Origin: Oscillospiraceae bacterium
GTDB lineage: Bacteria; Bacillota; Clostridia; Oscillospirales; Ruminococcaceae
NCBI GenBank assembly: GCA_021769725.1
Contig: JAETSI010000018.1
Location: forward strand, 1 to 59,440
Direction of reading: 5' to 3'
DNA: 59,440 nucleotides
The position numbers and the translations under genes were made by a program. The notes under the pieces were generated by a model. It was not told where the DNA came from, did no database searches, and saw only the letters and a program-made list of their open reading frames with translations. Shown piece by piece: positions 34,472 to 44,161 of this stretch (position 1 is its first letter; each line of letters starts with the position of its first letter).

Positions 34472-35361
34472 AAGGCGTCCTGTGTGTAAACAAGCCCCGT
34501 GATTTCACGTCTTTTGACGTTATTGCAAAGCTGCGTGGGATATTGCAGATCAGGCGTCTCGGTCACGGCGGAACCCTTGATCCTATGGCAACGGGCGTTC
34601 TTCCTGTTTTCGTGGGGAGCGCCACAAAAGCCTGCGATATCATGCCTGATACGGATAAAAGCTATATTGCGGGTTTTCGGCTGGGTGTAACTACGGATAC
34701 GCAGGATATTACGGGAAAGATTCTGACGACTTCGGACAAGCCCGTGAGTTTTGAGGAACTTGAAGCCGTTCTTCCGGAATTTACAGGCAGGATCATGCAG
34801 CTTCCGCCTATGTATTCCGCTGTTCAGGTAAACGGAAAGCGTCTTTACGATCTCGCAAGACAGGGCATAGAGGTCGAGCGCACGCCAAGAGAAATAGAGG
34901 TAAAAAGTCTGCATATCTTTGAATATGATGAGACTGCCCGTGAAGGATCAATTGAGATCGACTGCGGAAAGGGAACTTATATCCGCACCATAATACATGA
35001 TATCGGCGAAAGGCTCGGTTGCGGAGGCATTATGACGGAGCTTGTCCGTACATCCTCCGGCGGCTTTACTCTTAACGAATGCTGCACTCTGGAGGAGATA
35101 CAGAACGCTGCCGATAAAGGGAGAATTGAAGAACTGATTATTCCAATTGAAAGGGTATTTGATTCGCTGCCGAAGCTGCATCTTAATCAGGTGCAGACGA
35201 GGATGTACTGCAACGGCGTAAAGCTTGATATAAGCAGGATAAACAATATACTTCCCGGTGCGGACAGGTACAGCGTTTACGGCGCTGACGGATGCTTTGT
35301 CGGCACTGCCAATACCGACCGTGACGGCGGCATTCTCCGTGTGGAAAAGAATTTTATCTGA
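34468..35361 (+). CDS. truB: tRNA pseudouridine-55 synthase
   Basis: 297 residues. It makes pseudouridine 55 in the T-loop of tRNAs. N-terminal motif GVLCVNKPRDFTSFDVIAKLRG, catalytic Asp38 in LGHGGTLDPMATGVLPV, KSYIAGFRLGVTTDTQD, MYSAVQVNGKRLYDLARQG, and GTYIRTIIHDIGERLG are all typical. A C-terminal PUA-like part follows (about 235-297). It overlaps nrnA by four bases, so translation is probably coupled. Confidence 0.98.
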   Translation: MKGVLCVNKPRDFTSFDVIAKLRGILQIRRLGHGGTLDPMATGVLPVFVGSATKACDIMPDTDKSYIAGFRLGVTTDTQDITGKILTTSDKPVSFEELEAVLPEFTGRIMQLPPMYSAVQVNGKRLYDLARQGIEVERTPREIEVKSLHIFEYDETAREGSIEIDCGKGTYIRTIIHDIGERLGCGGIMTELVRTSSGGFTLNECCTLEEIQNAADKGRIEELIIPIERVFDSLPKLHLNQVQTRMYCNGVKLDISRINNILPGADRYSVYGADGCFVGTANTDRDGGILRVEKNFI

Positions 35362-35370
35362 GGTGAGGAG

Positions 35371-36243
35371 ATGCGGATAAGAAAAAGATCCGTTGCTCTG
35401 GGCATATTCGACGGTGTTCACCTCGGTCACAGAGCAGTTATGAAAATGACGGAAAACAGCGGTATACCTGCCGTTTTTACCTTTAATAATACGTCTCTCC
35501 CCACAAAGCAGGGGAGAATGATCGAATATATATACACTGATGCACAGAAGGAGACTCTTATAAGATCTCTGAGAATCAGAGAGATATTCAGCGAGAATTT
35601 TTTCGATATACGGAATATGAGCGGCAGTGAATTTGCAGAAAATATTATTGTCCGGAAGCTGGGCGCTGCTTCTGTAGCCTGCGGCAGGGACTTTCGCTTC
35701 GGCAGGGATGCATCCTGCGGCATCAATGAGCTTTCCGCCCTGGGACGCAGATACGGATTCGAGGTCATGGTGGCTGAGGATGTGCTGTGCGGCGGCGAGC
35801 CGGTTTCTTCTGGCAGGATACGCAGTTTGCTTCGTCAGGGAGATGTCACGACAGCTGCGGAGCTTCTGGACAGATCATACATGATCTCCGGTAGGATAGT
35901 TCACGGCAGGCAGATAGGCAGAACTCTTGATTTTCCTACGATAAATCAGCTTTTTGCCGAAGGTCAGCTGATACCGCGCTGTGGAGTGTACGCTTCGGAG
36001 ACGGTCATAGGCAGATATAATTATGATTCTGTCACGAATATCGGAGTAAAGCCGACTGTGGGCGGAGAAAATAAGCCTCTGGCGGAGACGCATATTATCG
36101 GTTTCAACGGCGATCTGTACGGCAGGGATATCAATGTGGAACTCCGCAGATTCCTGCGCCCGGAAGTGAAATTTAATTCGTTGGAGGAACTAAGGGAGCA
36201 GATCTCAAAGGATGTTTCCAATAGTGTTTTAAGCAATAAGTGA
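35371..36243 (+). CDS. ribF: bifunctional riboflavin kinase/FAD synthetase
   Basis: 290 residues. The N-terminal nucleotidyltransferase domain (1-155) has ALGIFDGVHLGHRAVM (HxGH) and the SSGRIRSLLRQGDV motif; it adenylates FMN. The C-terminal riboflavin kinase domain (about 170-288) has GRIVHGRQIGRTLDFPTIN, GVYASETVIG and SVTNIGVKPTVGG. GAGGTGAGGAG lies before the ATG. It ends the nusA operon. No FMN riboswitch is seen before it, as expected for an internal operon gene. Confidence 0.97.
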   Translation: MRIRKRSVALGIFDGVHLGHRAVMKMTENSGIPAVFTFNNTSLPTKQGRMIEYIYTDAQKETLIRSLRIREIFSENFFDIRNMSGSEFAENIIVRKLGAASVACGRDFRFGRDASCGINELSALGRRYGFEVMVAEDVLCGGEPVSSGRIRSLLRQGDVTTAAELLDRSYMISGRIVHGRQIGRTLDFPTINQLFAEGQLIPRCGVYASETVIGRYNYDSVTNIGVKPTVGGENKPLAETHIIGFNGDLYGRDINVELRRFLRPEVKFNSLEELREQISKDVSNSVLSNK

Positions 36244-36354
36244 AATATTCATAAATATTCAGAGCATTTTCACCGTACTTTCACAATGCGGCGATAACAT
36301 TATAAAGGCAGACTTACAAAGCTGCCTACAGATGATAAATAAGGAGGAAACCTG

Positions 36355-37467
36355 ATGATAGAGGTTAAAAACCTTACAAAGAAATATGGCGACAAGCTTG
36401 CTGTAAACGATATAAGCTTTAAAGTCGAAAAGGGAGAGATCCTCGGTTTTCTCGGACCTAACGGCGCCGGAAAATCAACGACAATGAATATGCTTACGGG
36501 ATATATCTCGTCAACTTCGGGACATATTCTCATAAACGGAAAAGATATTCTCGAACAGCCGAAGGAGGCAAAGGCAAATATTGGCTATCTGCCGGAAATA
36601 CCGCCTCTTTATCTGGATATGACCGTTGACGCTTACCTTAACTTTATGTTCGATCTGAAAAAGTGCAAGCTCCCCAGAAGAGCTCATCTTGATGACGTAT
36701 GCGGGCTCTGCAAGATAACCGACGTAAGAAAGAGGGTCATCAAGAACCTTTCAAAGGGATACAAACAGAGAGTAGGTCTTGCACAGGCGCTGATAAACAA
36801 TCCGCCTGTGCTCATTCTTGACGAGCCTACTGTCGGACTTGACCCGAATCAGATCATTGAGATAAGATCGCTTATCAAAAAACTCGGAAAGAAACATACC
36901 GTTATTCTTTCATCTCACATTCTTCCGGAGATACAGGCTGTATGTGACAGAATAATCATAATCAACAAAGGAACGGTGGCTGCCGACGGTACGGCTGACG
37001 AGATAGCAAAGAACATCACCAATGAGCATAAGATGACCATGCGTATCGAGGGCGGAACACATACGGCGTCCGACAAGGAGAAGATAGTTTCCGCACTCCG
37101 CAGCATAAGCGGTGTAAAATACGTCCGGGCTGATATGGAACGTGAGAAAGGCATTTACGACTACGATATTGAAACAGACGGCAAGACGGATGTTCGCCGT
37201 GAAATAAACAAAGTCTGCCGGGATAACGGCTGGAATATCATGATGCTTCAGCTCTCTGATCTTACACTTGAAGATATCTTCCTCAAGATAACCATGGGCG
37301 AGAACTTTGATATGAATAGTGAAAAGAAGGAAAGTAAGCCCCGTCCGAGGATAAATCTTGTCAGCGAAAGCGACAGTGGAGCCAATGATGACGGTGATAA
37401 AAATGAATCGGAGAAAAAAGCAGATAAAAAGACAGACAAGTCAGACTCAGCAGGAGGTGACAAATAA
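36355..37467 (+). CDS. ABC transporter ATP-binding protein (GldA-like)
   Basis: 370 residues. Walker A GPNGAGKST at 34-42, Q-loop region GYLPEIPPLY, signature LSKGYKQRV (about 137-145), Walker B PVLILDEPTVGLDP, H-loop LSSHILPE. The C-terminal 60 residues are an unusual low-complexity tail of Lys, Asp, Ser and Asn. It powers the membrane partner encoded next; the stop TAA and the next ATG share a base. The set ATPase, permease, GldG-like, DUF4340 matches the gldA/gldFG-type loci found in many phyla, whose substrate is unknown outside gliding Bacteroidetes. AAGGAGG precedes the ATG. Confidence 0.95.
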   Translation: MIEVKNLTKKYGDKLAVNDISFKVEKGEILGFLGPNGAGKSTTMNMLTGYISSTSGHILINGKDILEQPKEAKANIGYLPEIPPLYLDMTVDAYLNFMFDLKKCKLPRRAHLDDVCGLCKITDVRKRVIKNLSKGYKQRVGLAQALINNPPVLILDEPTVGLDPNQIIEIRSLIKKLGKKHTVILSSHILPEIQAVCDRIIIINKGTVAADGTADEIAKNITNEHKMTMRIEGGTHTASDKEKIVSALRSISGVKYVRADMEREKGIYDYDIETDGKTDVRREINKVCRDNGWNIMMLQLSDLTLEDIFLKITMGENFDMNSEKKESKPRPRINLVSESDSGANDDGDKNESEKKADKKTDKSDSAGGDK

Positions 37468-38174
37468 TGGGTGCTATATACAGACGTGAAATGGGTTCGT
37501 TTTTTACATCCGGACTGGGATATGTTTTTCTTACCGTATTCTATGCTTTTTCGGGTTATTTCTTCTATACCGAGGTAATTGAGTCCGGAATTTCCGATAC
37601 ATCGCCCATGTTTGCCAGAATGTTCATTATGTTTATTTTCCTTATCCCGGTGCTCACAATGAGGCTGCTGAGCGAGGAGAAGAAAAACAGAACAGATCAG
37701 GGACTGCTCACGGCTCCTATAAATCTCTGGGAGATCGTTATGGGAAAATATATGGCTGCATTTACTCTTTTTGTAATCGCAGAATGTATTGTTTTCGTTT
37801 ATGCGCTTGTGCTCAGATATCTGGGCAGCGTGGTATGGGCTTCGCTTATCGGCAACTTTACCGCAATGCTCTTCCTTGGAGCAGCATTCATAGCAATAGG
37901 TATTTTTGTATCATCTCTTACCGAAAACCAGATGGCAGCCGCCGTTGTAAGCTTTGTGGTAATGCTTATATTTTATCTTTTTGACGAGACGCTGCTTATC
38001 AGAGTCTCCAACGACACTGTCCGTGAAGTACTCACGGCGCTTTCATTCCGCACACGGTACTATGAGTTTACCAAGGGTGTTTTCAGTTTGTCCAGCATTC
38101 TTTTCTTCCTGAGCACAGCATTTCTCTTCAACTTCTTTACCGTAAGAGTTCTTGAGAAGAGACGCTGGAGCTGA
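37467..38174 (+). CDS. ABC-2 type permease (GldF-like)
   Basis: 235 residues with six hydrophobic segments. It starts MGAIYRREMGSFFTSGLGYVF, close to GldF and other ABC-2 membrane subunits, and has the cytoplasmic LTMRLLSEEKKNRTDQGLLTAPI motif (MRxxxEERxxGTxELL-type) in the first loop. It forms the membrane channel for the preceding ATPase. Start overlaps the ATPase stop (TAATG). The GldG-like gene follows after 29 bp. Confidence 0.92.
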   Translation: MGAIYRREMGSFFTSGLGYVFLTVFYAFSGYFFYTEVIESGISDTSPMFARMFIMFIFLIPVLTMRLLSEEKKNRTDQGLLTAPINLWEIVMGKYMAAFTLFVIAECIVFVYALVLRYLGSVVWASLIGNFTAMLFLGAAFIAIGIFVSSLTENQMAAAVVSFVVMLIFYLFDETLLIRVSNDTVREVLTALSFRTRYYEFTKGVFSLSSILFFLSTAFLFNFFTVRVLEKRRWS

Positions 38175-38203
38175 TTATAAATGAAAGGAAGGTATGATAT
38201 AAC

Positions 38204-39856
38204 ATGAAGAAAAACGAAACCGACGCTAAAAAAGCAGTACAGTCTGCCGCTGATGGTTCTGGCAAAAACACTGGCGGCATAAAAAAGATAAAATACGGTT
38301 CTATGTCCGTTATCACAATTATTATTGTAACTGCTATCGTTATAGTAATCAATTTTATGGCTGCTGAAATGGAAAAACGCAGTCCCATGAAAATTGACCT
38401 TACCGGTGACAAGAGATACGATCTCAGCGAAGAGACTATTGATGTTCTTAAAAAACTGGACAAGGATGTTGATATTCTTGTGACTATGCCAAAGAGCAGC
38501 TTTGATACTCTTGCTGAAAATCAGTCTGCTGCCATGAGCTATCAGCTTCAGATGATGAATCAGTATTACGGCACAAATTATAATGACAAGGTTGAAGTCC
38601 CTTATGATATGATCCCTGTTATCCTTGAAAAATATGAGATGTATTCAAAGCAGGGAGAAGGAAAGGGAAGCGTTAATGTAAAATACGCTGATCTGAAAGT
38701 CGATCCCGATGCAGCAGCAGAGTATCAGGCAAACTACAGCGGCGGAGAGATACCGTCATACAGTATAGTTGTAGCTTCCGGAAAAAACGTCAGAGTTATC
38801 ACATCTGACGAAATTACCGGAATGCTTGCTGTTGATGAAGCGGCAATGCAGAATAATACCTTTTCGCTGATTTTTGCAGGCGAGAGCAAGCTTACGTCAC
38901 ATATCATGAACGTTGTGGATTCAAATATCATTGACGTTGCCATAATAAAAACGGCAAACGGACAGAATATTTTCAGAACAGATGATGCTGAACTGGTTGA
39001 TTCCATTGAAAATGAACTTCTCAGTAAAAACGGCTACAGCTGCACCGATGTTGATATCGTAACAGATGAGTTGGACACTGAAAAGTATGATATGGTAGTT
39101 ATTCCTTTGCCTCAGAACGACTTTACTGAGGATGGTATCAACAAACTCCAGGATTTTCTCTACAATGACGAGAAATACGGAAAAAACCTGGTGTTCATTC
39201 CCTGCTATACGAATATCAATTCCCCCAATCTTGACGAATTCCTTGCCGACTGGAGCATCAGGATAGATAAGACACTTATCGGCGATTCAAAGAATTACAT
39301 GGGTCAGGGAGGATACCAGAATATTCTTCTTAACATTAACGATTCAGAGTCGGTGGGCGAAGTTCCAAATAAATCGCTGCCTCTTATCGCTCCTTTCTCA
39401 AGGGAGATCACTGTACTTGGAAAGAACAATCAGAATAAGGTGACTGAGGTGCTTAAGTCATCACAGACGTCCGGTATTCTTCAGCTGCTTGCTGAGGACG
39501 CAGAATACAGCGAACAGGCAGGATCCAGAAATGTTGCTGTTATCTCAACAAGAGAGCACGCTGTAGATCTCGACGTTTACAAGAGCCGTGTTATAGCTTT
39601 CGGAAGCAGCATGATGTTTTACAATGAATATATAGTACAAAACAATAATTACAACAATGCCAATGTTATACTCAATATGCTGAATATTGCAAACGGCAAA
39701 GAAGTAAGTGCTGTTATCCCTGAAAAGGCTCTTCAGCAGAATTATATTGCGCCTACATCCAAAGAGTCAGCGGTAATCAAGGTTATAATTGTTGCTGTTG
39801 CCGCAGGAGTAGCGCTTGCAGGTCTGGCTGTACTCATAAGGAGAAGAAACCGATGA
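38204..39856 (+). CDS. GldG-like ABC transport auxiliary protein
   Basis: 550 residues. A Lys-rich cytoplasmic start (1-30), one TM helix (about 42-62, VITIIIVTAIVIVINFMAA), a large extracytoplasmic domain of the GldG/DUF7088 + ABC_transp_aux type with KIDLTGDKRYDLSEETIDVLKKLDKDVDILV (the usual D.T....YSLS..T...L..L..PV pattern), and a C-terminal TM helix (about 522-545) ending in RRRNR. In full GldG proteins more permease helices can be present; here that role is taken by the separate GldF-like gene. AGGAAGG precedes the ATG. The stop overlaps the next start as ATGA. Confidence 0.9.
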   Translation: MKKNETDAKKAVQSAADGSGKNTGGIKKIKYGSMSVITIIIVTAIVIVINFMAAEMEKRSPMKIDLTGDKRYDLSEETIDVLKKLDKDVDILVTMPKSSFDTLAENQSAAMSYQLQMMNQYYGTNYNDKVEVPYDMIPVILEKYEMYSKQGEGKGSVNVKYADLKVDPDAAAEYQANYSGGEIPSYSIVVASGKNVRVITSDEITGMLAVDEAAMQNNTFSLIFAGESKLTSHIMNVVDSNIIDVAIIKTANGQNIFRTDDAELVDSIENELLSKNGYSCTDVDIVTDELDTEKYDMVVIPLPQNDFTEDGINKLQDFLYNDEKYGKNLVFIPCYTNINSPNLDEFLADWSIRIDKTLIGDSKNYMGQGGYQNILLNINDSESVGEVPNKSLPLIAPFSREITVLGKNNQNKVTEVLKSSQTSGILQLLAEDAEYSEQAGSRNVAVISTREHAVDLDVYKSRVIAFGSSMMFYNEYIVQNNNYNNANVILNMLNIANGKEVSAVIPEKALQQNYIAPTSKESAVIKVIIVAVAAGVALAGLAVLIRRRNR

Positions 39857-41382
39857 AAAAAGAGGTCAAAGGAATAATTGCTCTCGGCGGAGTGCTTGCT
39901 GTTCTCGGCGGAGGTCTGGCTGTTATGAAGCTAACTGACAAGTCTGACAGCGAAAGCTCCGGCAGTGACGATAAGCCGTCCGTGGAGACAACGACTGCTC
40001 CGGAGGGAAGCGGAGAAATTCTTGTAAGTGATTCTGACGGACAGAATGAGGGTACTGTCGTATCCGTTCATGTAAAGAACCGGGACGACGAATACGATAT
40101 TTTCATGACGGATCCGCCGACAGAGCAGATCGCTGCGAAATACAATATCAGTGGCTGCGAAGATCTTGATATGGATACAGGTCTTATAGCTACCATTGTA
40201 AATAATGTCAACGGTATTCAGTCGTCAGGAATAATAACTGAAAACTGTACTGATTTTGCAAAGTACGGTCTTGAGGATCCGGAAATATCGGCAGAAATGA
40301 CCTTTGAATCGGGAAAGACCGTGAAGTATTCCGTGGGAATAAAAAATCCGGTGGATACTTCTACATCCTATTTTACGGTAGAGGGCAACAATTCTGTTTA
40401 TTTGATTGACAACAGCCGTGTTGCAAATTATTATAAGAAGGTTGAAGATTTTATCAGCAAGACGATGCTTGCATCGCCGGCTGAAGATGATATGCCGATA
40501 GTTGAAAGTCTTATTGTAGAGAGGGAAGATCTTGATTACAGGATCGTTCTTGAGCCGAGTGAAACAAGTACGGACAGCAATGCAGGAGGTACGTCTGCTA
40601 CTCATGAAATGGTTGAGCCGGTCAGCTCATATCTTGCCGTTGAGAACTCATCAAAGATAACTCACGGTATGTTCGGACTTACTGCAAGCGGTATCTACGC
40701 TTATCATTGTACGGATGCTGACATTAAAAGCGCCGGTCTTGATGTTCCTTTCTGCCGCACTGAAATGAAATGCAGTGACGGTAACGATTATGTTCTTTTG
40801 TTAAGCAAGATGCAGTCGGATGAAGAAAGCGGACAGTTTTGCTATGCTACGTTTGAGAACGGCAGCGTTATCTATAAGCTGTCAGCGGAGAAAGCTCCGT
40901 GGGTGACGGTAATGCCTATTGATATTGCTTCAAGGATCATGATAGGCAATACGGTATGGAACATCACTGATCTTTCAATTTCAACCGGTACGGGCAAAAA
41001 GGCAGAATTCAGTCTTGCTCCCAAAGACCCGGCTAAGGAGAAGAACGATTCTTCAGAGGACTTTACAGCCAAGCTTAACGGAAAAGATATACAATATGAG
41101 CGTTTCAGACTCTTCTATAAGTTCCTTATATCGGCTAATGCGGAGGACATGGCGTTTGAAGAGACCGTTCCCAATGAAGAGCCTCTTGTGACACTGGAGT
41201 ATACCGACGGCTATCTTGACAGGACTTATAAGTTTGAGTTTTACGAATATTCGCCGATGACAGTTCTTGTGGCTGTAAACGGAGAATGCAGGTTCTTCGG
41301 AAGCAGAGCGTATATTGACACTCTCCTCGAGAATATCGGAAGACTTGAGACAGGAGAAGAATTCATCACAACATGGAGATAA
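39853..41382 (+). CDS. DUF4340 domain protein, partner of Gld-like transporter
   Basis: 509 residues. An N-terminal TM anchor (about 6-27, GIIALGGVLAVLGGGLAVM), a Ser/Asp/Glu linker, and then a long outer domain with repeated beta-rich modules as in DUF4340: TDFAKYGLEDPEISAEMTFESGKTVKYSVG and NNSVYLIDNSRV..YYKKVEDF. DUF4340 genes typically follow gldG-like genes, as here. The protein probably sits outside the membrane next to the transporter. Function is unknown. The last gene after it (41403) may belong to the same transcript. Confidence 0.88.
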   Translation: MKKEVKGIIALGGVLAVLGGGLAVMKLTDKSDSESSGSDDKPSVETTTAPEGSGEILVSDSDGQNEGTVVSVHVKNRDDEYDIFMTDPPTEQIAAKYNISGCEDLDMDTGLIATIVNNVNGIQSSGIITENCTDFAKYGLEDPEISAEMTFESGKTVKYSVGIKNPVDTSTSYFTVEGNNSVYLIDNSRVANYYKKVEDFISKTMLASPAEDDMPIVESLIVEREDLDYRIVLEPSETSTDSNAGGTSATHEMVEPVSSYLAVENSSKITHGMFGLTASGIYAYHCTDADIKSAGLDVPFCRTEMKCSDGNDYVLLLSKMQSDEESGQFCYATFENGSVIYKLSAEKAPWVTVMPIDIASRIMIGNTVWNITDLSISTGTGKKAEFSLAPKDPAKEKNDSSEDFTAKLNGKDIQYERFRLFYKFLISANAEDMAFEETVPNEEPLVTLEYTDGYLDRTYKFEFYEYSPMTVLVAVNGECRFFGSRAYIDTLLENIGRLETGEEFITTWR

Positions 41383-41402
41383 TATTTTGACGGAGGTATA
41401 TA

Positions 41403-41681
41403 ATGAACGAAAAATTTTTAATGTATAAGGGATACCCACTGGTGAGAAAGGGGAACGAGATCTACTATGGCTATATGGCTGACCCATATGTGATCTGGAT
41501 CCAGATCCTCGCCGTCAGGGATGTGGAAAATACAAAGACAGCCTCAAAGGTAAGGGTAATTCAGATGTCGACCGAGACATCCGACCCTATGAAAGCTTTT
41601 GTAAAGAATACAGAAAAGGAATGCGGTCTTTACGAAGCGCTTGATATAGCTAACGTATGGCTTGAAAAGGCACTCAAATAA
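41403..41681 (+). CDS. hypothetical 92-residue protein, end of Gld-like operon
   Basis: GGAGG lies 7 bp before the ATG. The protein starts MNEKFLMYKGYPLVRKGNEIYYGYMADPYVIWIQIL and later has KVRVIQMSTETSDP and CGLYEALDIANVWLEKALK. It is small, soluble and of mixed alpha/beta type, with no signal or membrane segment. No family is recognised. It shares the transcript with the transporter (20-bp gap, terminator directly after), so it may be a cytoplasmic accessory, though the link is only by position. Confidence 0.8.
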   Translation: MNEKFLMYKGYPLVRKGNEIYYGYMADPYVIWIQILAVRDVENTKTASKVRVIQMSTETSDPMKAFVKNTEKECGLYEALDIANVWLEKALK

Positions 41682-41690
41682 ATAAAAATG

Positions 41691-41723
41691 CTCCTCCGGA
41701 ACTGAACCGGAGGAGTTGTTTTT
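41691..41723 (+). terminator. terminator of Gld-like operon
   Basis: Stem CTCCTCCGG/CCGGAGGAG (41691-41699 with 41707-41715), then TTGTTTTTA. Confidence 0.9.
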
Positions 41724-41787
41724 ATACCGCCCCTAAGTCTGTTTATGGGTTTGGTTATGGATTAGGGTGTGTCAACGCACTCTGATA

Positions 41788-43218
41788 TTATCTTCTGTTA
41801 AAGAGCTTTTTTGCTGTTTCCAGCAGAGCATTGTAGTTGCTCCAGATGACGAAGGCAAATAACGCAAGTATCCAGAGGATATATAGTGCCGGCTTTGAAA
41901 TTATTATCCAGCACATTAAAATAAGTGCGATGGTATTAAGCATTGAATTAAGTCCGTTGAAGCGGAACGGTACATAATATCTTGCGTCGATTATCCTTGC
42001 CCAGAAGCAGAGATAGTAGCTTAGGAACGTGGCAATGGCAGCTCCCTGTATGCCCCATTCGGGAATAAGGCAGAAATTAAGAACAATGTTTACCATGCTT
42101 GCGGCGAAACTCGTCCAGAAAGAATTTTTTGTATGCTTGGTGGCAGTATAGATACTGCTGAGGAACTGGTCAAGGCACATGAACAGCGAAGCAATAATCA
42201 GAACGGGAGTATATATATACACACTACTGTACTCCCCAAAGTTCTTTGTGCTTACAAAGAACGGCGTAATGATCTGTACGCCGGCAATCAGAAAAGCAGA
42301 GGCGATAAACAGCAGTGCTTCATACGCTCTGTAGACCTTTTCATAAAAACGGCTTCTGTCCTTTGAGTCATTTTCCATGATAGCCGACATATTCCACGCC
42401 TGGAAGAAGATCGAGGAAATCATAGAAATAAGGTTAGGAACTTTTGTCGCATATCCGTAAATTCCAGCCGCATTCTCGCCAAGTGTTACTCTGTCGCTTT
42501 TCATATAGCGGATGAAAAGACGGTCGGAAAATCCGGTTATAACCCACATAACTACGGTCGGAATAAGCGGAACGGCGAATTTCATCATGCTTGAAGCAAG
42601 TTTTTTGTTGTAATAGCGTATATTGAGGTTTACGTGCAGCTTTGCTACGATGAACAGGAAGACCGCAGAGCAGAGGTCGGAGAGAATAACGGCGAGCATG
42701 AAGCCTTTGACTCCCCAGTGCAGATGTGAGATGAAAACTATGTTGAAGATGAAAAGTGTGAGTGTTGCCAGAATGCCGTCAAGAGAAAAGAGCTTGACCA
42801 TTCCCTTTGCCCGTACAAACTGGGAACACAGCGACCGGAATGCAGAAGTACAGACGTAGATGAGGAGAAGTATGGTGTAGCCGTCTATGAAGTCAAGGAA
42901 GCTGACGAATTTCAGCAGCGGCGCAAAAACAAGCATCAGCAGGAGTCCTACGCTGTTGAGAACGCTGGCAGTGGTAAATACCTGTCCCTTATCATATTTG
43001 TTATCAAGTCCGTATCGGATGATCGCTTCGGTCATGGAAAAGGTAAATATAGGCAGCAGGAAATTCGCAGTTATTTCAAGAAGTTCTTTGGTACTGCTGT
43101 CCGCCGGACTGATATTGTTTGTGTACAGCCGGGTAAGAAGAATTACAAGAAATTTTGAACCAAAGTTTCCAATAGCGAAGATAAAGGTGTTGAATGCAAG
43201 CTTTTTGTATTTGTCCAT
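41788..43218 (-). CDS. polysaccharide flippase (MOP superfamily, Wzx/RfbX-like)
   Basis: 476 residues with about 14 hydrophobic helices and typical Polysacc_synt features: N-terminal KLAFNTFIFAIGNFGSKFLVILLTRLYT, central FAVPLIPTVVMWVITGFSDRLFI (the P-x2-P helix 7 region of Wzx/MurJ-like proteins), and PEWGIQGAAIATFLSYYLCFWARI near the C-terminus. It would flip lipid-linked saccharide units for capsule or wall polysaccharide. No glycosyltransferase genes are next to it, so it is isolated from a biosynthesis cluster. Ribosome site AGGATGTGAT is weak and far (about 12 bp). Confidence 0.92.
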   Translation of the reverse strand: MDKYKKLAFNTFIFAIGNFGSKFLVILLTRLYTNNISPADSSTKELLEITANFLLPIFTFSMTEAIIRYGLDNKYDKGQVFTTASVLNSVGLLLMLVFAPLLKFVSFLDFIDGYTILLLIYVCTSAFRSLCSQFVRAKGMVKLFSLDGILATLTLFIFNIVFISHLHWGVKGFMLAVILSDLCSAVFLFIVAKLHVNLNIRYYNKKLASSMMKFAVPLIPTVVMWVITGFSDRLFIRYMKSDRVTLGENAAGIYGYATKVPNLISMISSIFFQAWNMSAIMENDSKDRSRFYEKVYRAYEALLFIASAFLIAGVQIITPFFVSTKNFGEYSSVYIYTPVLIIASLFMCLDQFLSSIYTATKHTKNSFWTSFAASMVNIVLNFCLIPEWGIQGAAIATFLSYYLCFWARIIDARYYVPFRFNGLNSMLNTIALILMCWIIISKPALYILWILALFAFVIWSNYNALLETAKKLFNRR

Positions 43219-43275
43219 TTTTATTTATCACATCCTGATATAATTTAGGTATTTTAGTAAGCTTATGTCTATATT

Positions 43276-43304
43276 ATTATAACACATCTGAAAGGATTTG
43301 TCAT
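43276..43304 (-). promoter_or_regulatory. promoter of flippase gene
   Basis: On the minus strand ATGACA (plus 43299-43304) and TATAAT (43276-43281), 17-bp spacer. Confidence 0.55.
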
Positions 43305-43429
43305 TAATTTTTGTAATTTTCGTGGAGCAAATACGCAGCGGTCTTTTGGCGGATTTTGTAGGAAATGACGAAAAAATATCCCCATATATGTTAAAGTGTA
43401 AGAAATTTGAAAAAACAGTGCAAAAAGGC

Positions 43430-43458
43430 GTGACATTTCACGAAGCTTGTGATATAAT
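43430..43458 (+). promoter_or_regulatory. promoter of Ig-like anchored protein gene
   Basis: GTGACA (43430-43435), 17-bp spacer, TATAAT (43453-43458). Leader of about 100 nt to the ATG at 43565. The rest of the 43219-43564 gap holds the divergent flippase promoter and nothing else I can name. Confidence 0.6.
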
Positions 43459-43564
43459 TATTGTGAACAGATTTGAAACGGTATTACATAAATACTGTGT
43501 ACATATTCAGAAAACTGTCTGCTGCACAGTAAAATATCAAAAATGAGGAAAGGAATTAAAAGTC

Positions 43565-44149
43565 ATGGATAACAACAGCAATAATTCACAGCGGCCAAGA
43601 AAAAGAATCACACCGGAAACTGCACGGAAAAGGCAGCTTGCGGCGCTTTGCGTCATAGCGTTTCTTGTGCTGATGATCGTTATACTTATAGCTAAGGGAT
43701 GCTCAAAAGATAAATCAAAGGACAGCGGAGACAAGAAGAAATCTGATACGAAACCTCAGACTACAATGGTGACTACAACTCCGCCGCTCAGTGAAATGAC
43801 AACTGCACCGAGCACTCAGCCAACATCGGCAGTTAATCAGAATACAAGCGGTTTCAAGCTTGACAGATACAGCGTATATCTGAATATTGGCGAGTCGGAG
43901 ATGCCACTTGTAAAAGAATATCCTGCCGGTTCGACTGAAGCCGACGAACGCTGGTCGTCAAGCGATACAAGCGTGGCAACAGTTAACGAGTGGGGAAATA
44001 TCACGGCGGTAGCAGCCGGAGAGTGTTATGTGACACTGAAATCTGCTGCGGATGAAACGCAGGAAGTACAGATTAAGGTAACAGTCGCTTCAGGCAGTAC
44101 AGACGGAGCGCCTGAAACGACCGCTGCACAGGATCAGGCAGTTTATTAA
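43565..44149 (+). CDS. membrane-anchored protein with bacterial Ig-like (BIG2) domain
   Basis: 194 residues. A basic cytoplasmic start (RPRKRITPETARKRQ), one TM helix (about 27-44, AALCVIAFLVLMIVILIA), a Lys/Asp then Thr/Pro/Ser-rich spacer (45-95) and one BIG2-type domain (about 98-178) with the hallmark WSSSDTSVATVNEWGNITAVAAGECYVT. It ends with a Thr/Ala tail. The topology places the Ig-like domain outside the cell, where such domains serve in adhesion or as wall spacers. AGGAAAGGA precedes the ATG. Monocistronic, with its own promoter and terminator. Confidence 0.88.
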   Translation: MDNNSNNSQRPRKRITPETARKRQLAALCVIAFLVLMIVILIAKGCSKDKSKDSGDKKKSDTKPQTTMVTTTPPLSEMTTAPSTQPTSAVNQNTSGFKLDRYSVYLNIGESEMPLVKEYPAGSTEADERWSSSDTSVATVNEWGNITAVAAGECYVTLKSAADETQEVQIKVTVASGSTDGAPETTAAQDQAVY

Positions 44150-44161
44150 TAATGTAAAGAA

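Noticed and set aside
35361..35371. FMN riboswitch before ribF
   Set aside because: Only nine bases separate truB and ribF; no room for the element.
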